DNA of 10,086 bases, from the NCBI GenBank assembly GCA_023266955.1, contig JAHFOH010000041.1:1-10086 (forward strand), written 5' to 3'. The stretch comes from Nitrososphaerota archaeon. Lineage in GTDB: Archaea; Thermoproteota; Nitrososphaeria; Nitrososphaerales; JAHFOH01. Below are positions 6,698-10,086 of this stretch, in pieces (within the stretch, counting starts at the first letter, position 1; each line of letters begins with the position of its first letter). A program made the translations under genes and the position numbers. The notes beneath the pieces were generated by a model that saw only the letters and a list, made by a program, of their open reading frames with translations, was not told the DNA's origin and made no database searches.

Positions 6698-6886
6698 ATG
6701 GGTTCTCTCGAGTTAGAACTGAGAGGAATCAAGACAACTTTGAACGAGCTCCGTCAGCAGGTGGACCTCTTAATTAAGGAACGAGAGACCTTGCTTTCCA
6801 TGAAGGCTTCCGAACCATCTCTCAACTTTCTGAAGAGGGAGCCTGATCTCTACACTGTTCGCGATCTTAAGGTCAAGTACAAATGA
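6698..6886 (+). CDS. Small antitoxin-like protein upstream of a MazF/PemK-like toxin
   Basis: A 62-aa protein: an N-terminal amphipathic helix (GSLELELRGIKTTLNELRQQVDLLIKE, about 2-28) that could form a coiled coil, a linker, and a C-terminal tail REPDLYTVRDLKVKYK. Short archaeal antitoxins encoded just before PemK/MazF toxins often end with such an 'EPDLY-x-x-x-DLK-x-(R/K)YK' tail, which probably docks on the toxin. The stop overlaps the toxin start (ATGA at 6883-6886), so the two are translationally coupled. The start ATG 6698 is supported by the TATA-like box about 29 nt upstream. No recognisable DNA-binding domain is seen, so whether it regulates its own promoter is open. The antitoxin frame is intact although the toxin gene is broken. 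Confidence 0.65.
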   Translation: MGSLELELRGIKTTLNELRQQVDLLIKERETLLSMKASEPSLNFLKREPDLYTVRDLKVKYK

Positions 6887-7211
6887 AGGGGAAGATTGTC
6901 CTTATTCCCTTCCCCTTCACTGACCTTACAACCGCTAAGCTAGGACCGGCTCTGGTCTTGCACGAAGGAAAGAGCGACGTCGTTGTTGCGTTCATATCAT
7001 CAAGAATCAGGGCAAAGCCGTTGGAGACGGATGTAGTCGTAAGGGACGGCCATCCTGAGTACCGTCAGACTGTCTTAAGGCATCTTCAACTATTAGGTTG
7101 GATAAGATAGCTAAGGTTCTGAAGACCTACGTGATGGGAGAGATCGGTGAACTTGGAAGCTCCTTAAAGAACGAGGTAAATGTCAAGCTTCGGCGAATCT
7201 ATCAGATCTGA
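6883..7211 (+). pseudogene. MazF/PemK-like toxin gene, broken by a one-base frameshift
   Basis: The first 63 codons read as a MazF/PemK-family endoribonuclease: GKIVLIPFPFTDL at 3-15, PALVL at 22-26, VVVAFISSRI at 34-43, LETDVVV at 47-53. That frame then runs into a stop at 7108-7110. The missing C-terminal half lies one frame over from 7074: LKASSTIRLDKIAKV, then MGEIGELGSSLKNEV, to TGA 7209-7211. This is just the expected 'SSTIRLDKI' strand and the final helix. Restoring one base near 7072-7074 gives about 109 aa, a normal family length. In addition, the residue before PALVL is Gly21 (GGA 6943-6945) where the family has a conserved catalytic Arg; AGA to GGA is one change. Two independent lesions favour true decay over a sequencing error, but the frameshift alone could be an error. 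Confidence 0.72.
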
Positions 7212-7252
7212 TTATCGGCATACATACTATTTCAGCAGCACTGGAATATTTT

Positions 7253-7579
7253 TCAAGCGTTGAAGCGATCGACAGTTATCTGATGCAGGTCTTCGAGAAC
7301 TACCTTCTGTAGATGTTCCTTGGAATAACCAAATAGCTCAAGGACGGTGGAAGCAGCATAAGCTAACAGTTCAAGATAGCGCGTAACATCGTATCTGGTC
7401 CTCGATGTTGCTAATTCGTAGGCTAATACACTGTTCTCAGGATTTCTTGAATAGTAATCCGTTATGATGTAGCTTATTGTCTGCCCAGCAAATAGTTGTC
7501 TACCCTCTCTCTGAAGTTGTCTAGTAGCTATGGCTTGAAGCGTGTTATTCTCATATTCATCGTACGATTCGTTTTTCAA
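7253..7579 (-). CDS. Unrecognised 108-aa protein encoded just after the surface repeat protein
   Basis: I do not recognise the family. The protein is soluble-looking and mostly helical: a charged N-terminus (KNESYDEYENN), an amphipathic stretch (TLQAIATRQLQREGRQLFAGQTI), then YELATSRTRYDVTRYLELLAYAASTVLELFG and KEHLQKVVLEDLHQITVD. There is no signal peptide, membrane helix, Cys pair or obvious catalytic motif. The start is taken as TTG 7579, since the coding-like sequence begins there; it is preceded by only three codons and then the TAA of the upstream gene, which is in the same frame. There is no Shine-Dalgarno, so it is likely made by re-initiation after the upstream gene, with which it probably forms an operon. 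It converges on the broken toxin gene. A former or read-through cytoplasmic domain of the upstream protein is the main alternative. Confidence 0.55.
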   Translation of the reverse strand: MKNESYDEYENNTLQAIATRQLQREGRQLFAGQTISYIITDYYSRNPENSVLAYELATSRTRYDVTRYLELLAYAASTVLELFGYSKEHLQKVVLEDLHQITVDRFNA

Positions 7580-7588
7580 GTAGGGAGC

Positions 7589-10086
7589 TTATGAAGCTCG
7601 GCGTCTTACAAAGAGAAAAACTGTTCCCAATGCCCCCCCTACAAGAACTATGATCAAGGTCAATATAGGGTAGCTCATCGGTAGCCTTACTTCCAGCCTG
7701 TTTTGGAGAGAAGCGTCAACAGCAGCAACCTGTTGAGCCACTCCTAGATTGGACACGGTTGCCTTGAACGTTCCAAGTGGAATCATCCTGAGAACCAGTT
7801 TACCATCGGATCCGGTCTGGCTGAGGGTCGTAGTTCCGTTAGCGAAGACCACACTCACGCTCGCGCCTGAAATTGGTATTCCTAATGCGTCTAATACCCT
7901 TATTTCAGCGTCGAAAATCCTGGTGTTCACCGTTAGCGTTGAAGGCATTTCGACTTTGTATATCGCCGACTGGGATGGTTTTACGTCGACGCCTTGCCAC
8001 ATTACGCCTACGATTCTGAAAGAGCTTCCAGCGTCGAGCCATAACGTCGTATCCTGAAGATTTCGAACCCCGACTCCTTGAACCTCAATCTGAAGTTCAG
8101 ACGGAACTATCGTAGTTAAGGCTGCGAAATCCGTGAAGACGATGGTTACAAGATATTGCGTTACCGAGTTGAAGATTAAGGTATGATAAGTATCAAACAT
8201 GATGGCCTCCGTCGTGTGAAACCCTGCTTCTGCTCTAGGTACTTGCGTTGTCTTTCCATTCAGCGTATAAGAAACTAGGCTCTGCCTCATCTGTCCTTGT
8301 GCGATATCCCACACGAATGGGTTGGTTACCTTGGTGATGCTACCAGCATCATACCAACTATCATTGGTTGAAGAAGCAGGACTCGAACTCGGATTGGAAC
8401 CTCCAACAATGTTAAGGTAAAATTGCGTAAACGAATTCACAGAGATAGTGTGTTGAGCATCCATAACTAGGGAGATGCCGAAGGTGCCTATCCCCGACCT
8501 TGCTACAGAGGATTCATTGCGATCAATCTTGTATCCAACTGCGTTTGCCCTCGACTGTCTTTCTTTGACATCAAGATTGTAATTCATTGTCGCAGCGACT
8601 TTGGTACCCGAATCGTACCAACGGTTATCACCCTGTATTGTTGGGGATGTTAGCGAAGCGAGCCATTCATTCGGTAGGGTCAATTCATATTGCGCTATCG
8701 TTCTAGCAACGATCGACTGTGGTGAAGTCAATGATATTAGCGAAAGTACGGTTACGGTTCCAGTAGAGACCGCTAGAGCGGGTGGACTGTTGTTGATCGA
8801 GTAGGAGACTAGACGAAAACCGCTTCCCGAAGCTCTCCCCCAGACGCCGTTTAGGACTACAGTGACAGAACTTCCCGCATCGTACCAGTAGGTATCTCCG
8901 GGAGCTGTCGGAGCTGTAATTGAGCTGAGAGCGTTTGATGCACTCTGGTCTAAGCTTACCTGATACTGAGTTATCGAGTTGAAGTTCACGGTGTGCGGCA
9001 AGTTCATCGTTATCGTAGATGTGGAAACAATTCCAGCAGTTGCAACTCCGCGATTCGTACCTCCGTCTAGGTTCCAAGAAACCACTCTAAGGCCTCTTCC
9101 CGAAGCCCTGTCGTAAACTCCATTCGACGAAACTATCAGAGAGGTCCCAGAGTCATACCAACCTACATCCGCAGATATCGGCGGGTTCACACTATACGTG
9201 ATTCCTCCTCCGCCGTTTACACTTACGAGGTACTGCGTGACCTTATTTGTCACTATGGATTGTGGCGATGTTACTGAACTCAAATTCAGAACCGTAACGA
9301 GTGATGCACTTGCAACTGGTACGGGAGCGCCTCCACCTATGGCGTAGGAGGCAAGCCGGTTACCACTTCCAGCAGTCCTTCCCCATACCCCACTCAGCTT
9401 CACTGTGACTGCAGAGCCTGAATCATACCAGTAATTGTCGCCAGTCAAGGTAGGCGGTGTTATCGAACTGAGAGCGCTAGCAGCAACCGAGTCCAAGATG
9501 ATTTGATACTGGCTCACGGTCGTCACATGGACGGTGTGCGGAGCATTCATGCTGATGAGTGTCGTTGAGAACTTCCCGGCAGTAGACACTGAAGTCGCGG
9601 GTCCAGTATCCAAAGACCAGCCTATTGACCTCGTTCCGATGCCGCCAGACCTGCCGAAAACGCCGTTTCCGCTGTAGATCACGGCCGTACCCGTATCATA
9701 CCAGTAATTATCGCCCGTAATCGTTGGACTAGTGGTTGAGTTTAGGGCAGATAACGCCTTCGCGTCTAAAGTGAGTTGATACTGTGTCACCGCGTTGAAC
9801 GTAACTGTATGAGGCGAAGACATCACAACATTCGCGTTTACCGTTCCCGCCGTTGCAACTGCCACATTCGCGCCCGAATCGATCTTGTATGATGCCACTC
9901 TAGTTCCTGTCCCGGAGACTCTGTTATACACCCCTACAGAAGTCGCCGTCCCAGTCGTTCCACTATCGTACCAAACTTGTCCGTTGGAGCCTCCGCTTCC
10001 TCCAACTACTGTGAGAAAGTGCTGGGTCTTGAAATTAGCAGTGTAAGTTGTATCTGTTGAAGGTACAATGATTGTATGGCTCATTG
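7589..10086 (-). CDS. Large secreted repeat protein with C-terminal membrane anchor (partial at its N-terminus)
   Basis: At least 831 aa, continuing beyond the right edge. The ATG at 10084 sits in an 'SHTI-x-VPSTDTTYTANF' stretch resembling the end of another domain, so it is probably internal. Residues 21 to about 720 are eight tandem beta-rich units of 80-92 aa, each opening with T/S-Q-Y (or QH/QF) and carrying a WYDSG-type motif. Residues about 721-800 look like a carboxypeptidase-regulatory or Ig-like domain (AEIRVLDALGIPISGASVSVV, then SDGKLVLRMIPLGTFKATV). A single hydrophobic helix (about 805-825) and the tail RRRAS follow. This is the plan of an archaeal surface protein: extracellular stalk, one membrane helix, short basic cytoplasmic end. 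Several N-x-S/T sequons (Asn115, 267, 523, 574, 749) fit glycosylation. The repeats recall the InlB-B-like 'WYDAG' repeats of surface and carbohydrate-binding proteins; the function is unknown. Confidence 0.82.
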   Translation of the reverse strand, partial: MSHTIIVPSTDTTYTANFKTQHFLTVVGGSGGSNGQVWYDSGTTGTATSVGVYNRVSGTGTRVASYKIDSGANVAVATAGTVNANVVMSSPHTVTFNAVTQYQLTLDAKALSALNSTTSPTITGDNYWYDTGTAVIYSGNGVFGRSGGIGTRSIGWSLDTGPATSVSTAGKFSTTLISMNAPHTVHVTTVSQYQIILDSVAASALSSITPPTLTGDNYWYDSGSAVTVKLSGVWGRTAGSGNRLASYAIGGGAPVPVASASLVTVLNLSSVTSPQSIVTNKVTQYLVSVNGGGGITYSVNPPISADVGWYDSGTSLIVSSNGVYDRASGRGLRVVSWNLDGGTNRGVATAGIVSTSTITMNLPHTVNFNSITQYQVSLDQSASNALSSITAPTAPGDTYWYDAGSSVTVVLNGVWGRASGSGFRLVSYSINNSPPALAVSTGTVTVLSLISLTSPQSIVARTIAQYELTLPNEWLASLTSPTIQGDNRWYDSGTKVAATMNYNLDVKERQSRANAVGYKIDRNESSVARSGIGTFGISLVMDAQHTISVNSFTQFYLNIVGGSNPSSSPASSTNDSWYDAGSITKVTNPFVWDIAQGQMRQSLVSYTLNGKTTQVPRAEAGFHTTEAIMFDTYHTLIFNSVTQYLVTIVFTDFAALTTIVPSELQIEVQGVGVRNLQDTTLWLDAGSSFRIVGVMWQGVDVKPSQSAIYKVEMPSTLTVNTRIFDAEIRVLDALGIPISGASVSVVFANGTTTLSQTGSDGKLVLRMIPLGTFKATVSNLGVAQQVAAVDASLQNRLEVRLPMSYPILTLIIVLVGGALGTVFLFVRRRAS
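7925..10024 (-). repeat. Eight tandem protein-coding repeat units of 80-92 codons
   Basis: Units, in protein order: 9785-10024, 9512-9784, 9236-9511, 8969-9235, 8693-8968, 8426-8692, 8159-8425 and about 7925-8158. Each holds a WYDSG/WYDTG/WYDAG motif (WLDAG in the last). Units 1, 2 and 4 end with a P-H-T-V strand, units 3 and 5 with TSPQSIV; units 6-8 have drifted. Units 1 and 4 share GVYNR/GVYDR, and units 3 and 5 share GVWGR, pointing to duplication of blocks rather than of single units. Similarity persists in the DNA: ATCATACCAGTAATT occurs at 9422-9436 and 9695-9709, 273 bp (91 codons) apart. Confidence 0.8.

Noticed and set aside
7247..7254. T-rich run (TATTTTTC) as a transcription terminator for the MazF-like gene
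   Set aside because: Five T's just after a convergent gene end could act as an archaeal terminator, but the run is short, partly inside the neighbouring stop codon, and has no supporting hairpin.
8703..9077. A 124-codon frame on the same strand as the repeat protein but in another frame
   Set aside because: It lies within the repeat-coding region and gives a low-complexity, basic translation; it is a by-product of the repeated codons.
7925..10024. CRISPR-like or other non-coding tandem array
   Set aside because: The periodicity is about 270 bp, the repeats are degenerate at DNA level, and one open frame runs through them with conserved protein motifs.

Overview
The window looks archaeal. 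Supporting signs are A/T-rich TATA-like boxes centred about 27-32 nt upstream of four start codons (a leaderless pattern), frequent GTG and TTG starts, PIN/AbrB and MazF-type toxin-antitoxin genes, single-domain MetE-like enzymes, and a large surface protein held by one C-terminal membrane helix and a basic tail. A lineage in or near Nitrososphaerota (Thaumarchaeota) or Bathyarchaeia is my best guess; no marker gene here fixes it. No rRNA, tRNA, CRISPR array, transposase or integrase is visible.

Layout. (1) Positions 2-256: the 3' end of a PPOX-class (pyridoxamine-phosphate-oxidase fold, possibly F420- or FMN-dependent) gene. (2) 280-2846: two paralogous MetE-type enzymes (384 and 382 aa) transcribed divergently. 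The 263-bp spacer between them holds a promoter for each, a perfect palindrome, and what looks like the N-terminal remnant of a DNA-repair type helix-hairpin-helix protein. (3) 2894-5647 (minus): a 917-aa STAND/MalT-like ATPase with a long TPR tail, led by a clear Shine-Dalgarno. (4) 5768-6483 (minus): an AbrB-type antitoxin and PIN-domain toxin pair. (5) 6698-7211 (plus): a second antitoxin plus MazF/PemK-like toxin pair, head to head with the first; the toxin carries a frameshift and seems to have lost its conserved arginine. (6) 7253-10086 (minus): a large secreted or membrane-anchored protein running off the window, built of eight tandem units of about 90 aa, followed in the same frame by an unrecognised 108-aa gene.

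How the genes work together. The MetE-like pair probably belongs to methionine or other thiol methyl-transfer metabolism; both keep the zinc-ligand pattern but differ next to the substrate-binding Asp. The middle section (ATPase-TPR, PIN/AbrB, MazF pair) resembles an accessory stress or defence island, but no complete, recognised defence system is present. The right end concerns the cell surface. I see no clear new system. The best leads are the decaying MazF toxin, the gene remnant between the MetE paralogs, the effector-less STAND protein beside toxin-antitoxin genes, and the repeat protein with its in-frame downstream partner.
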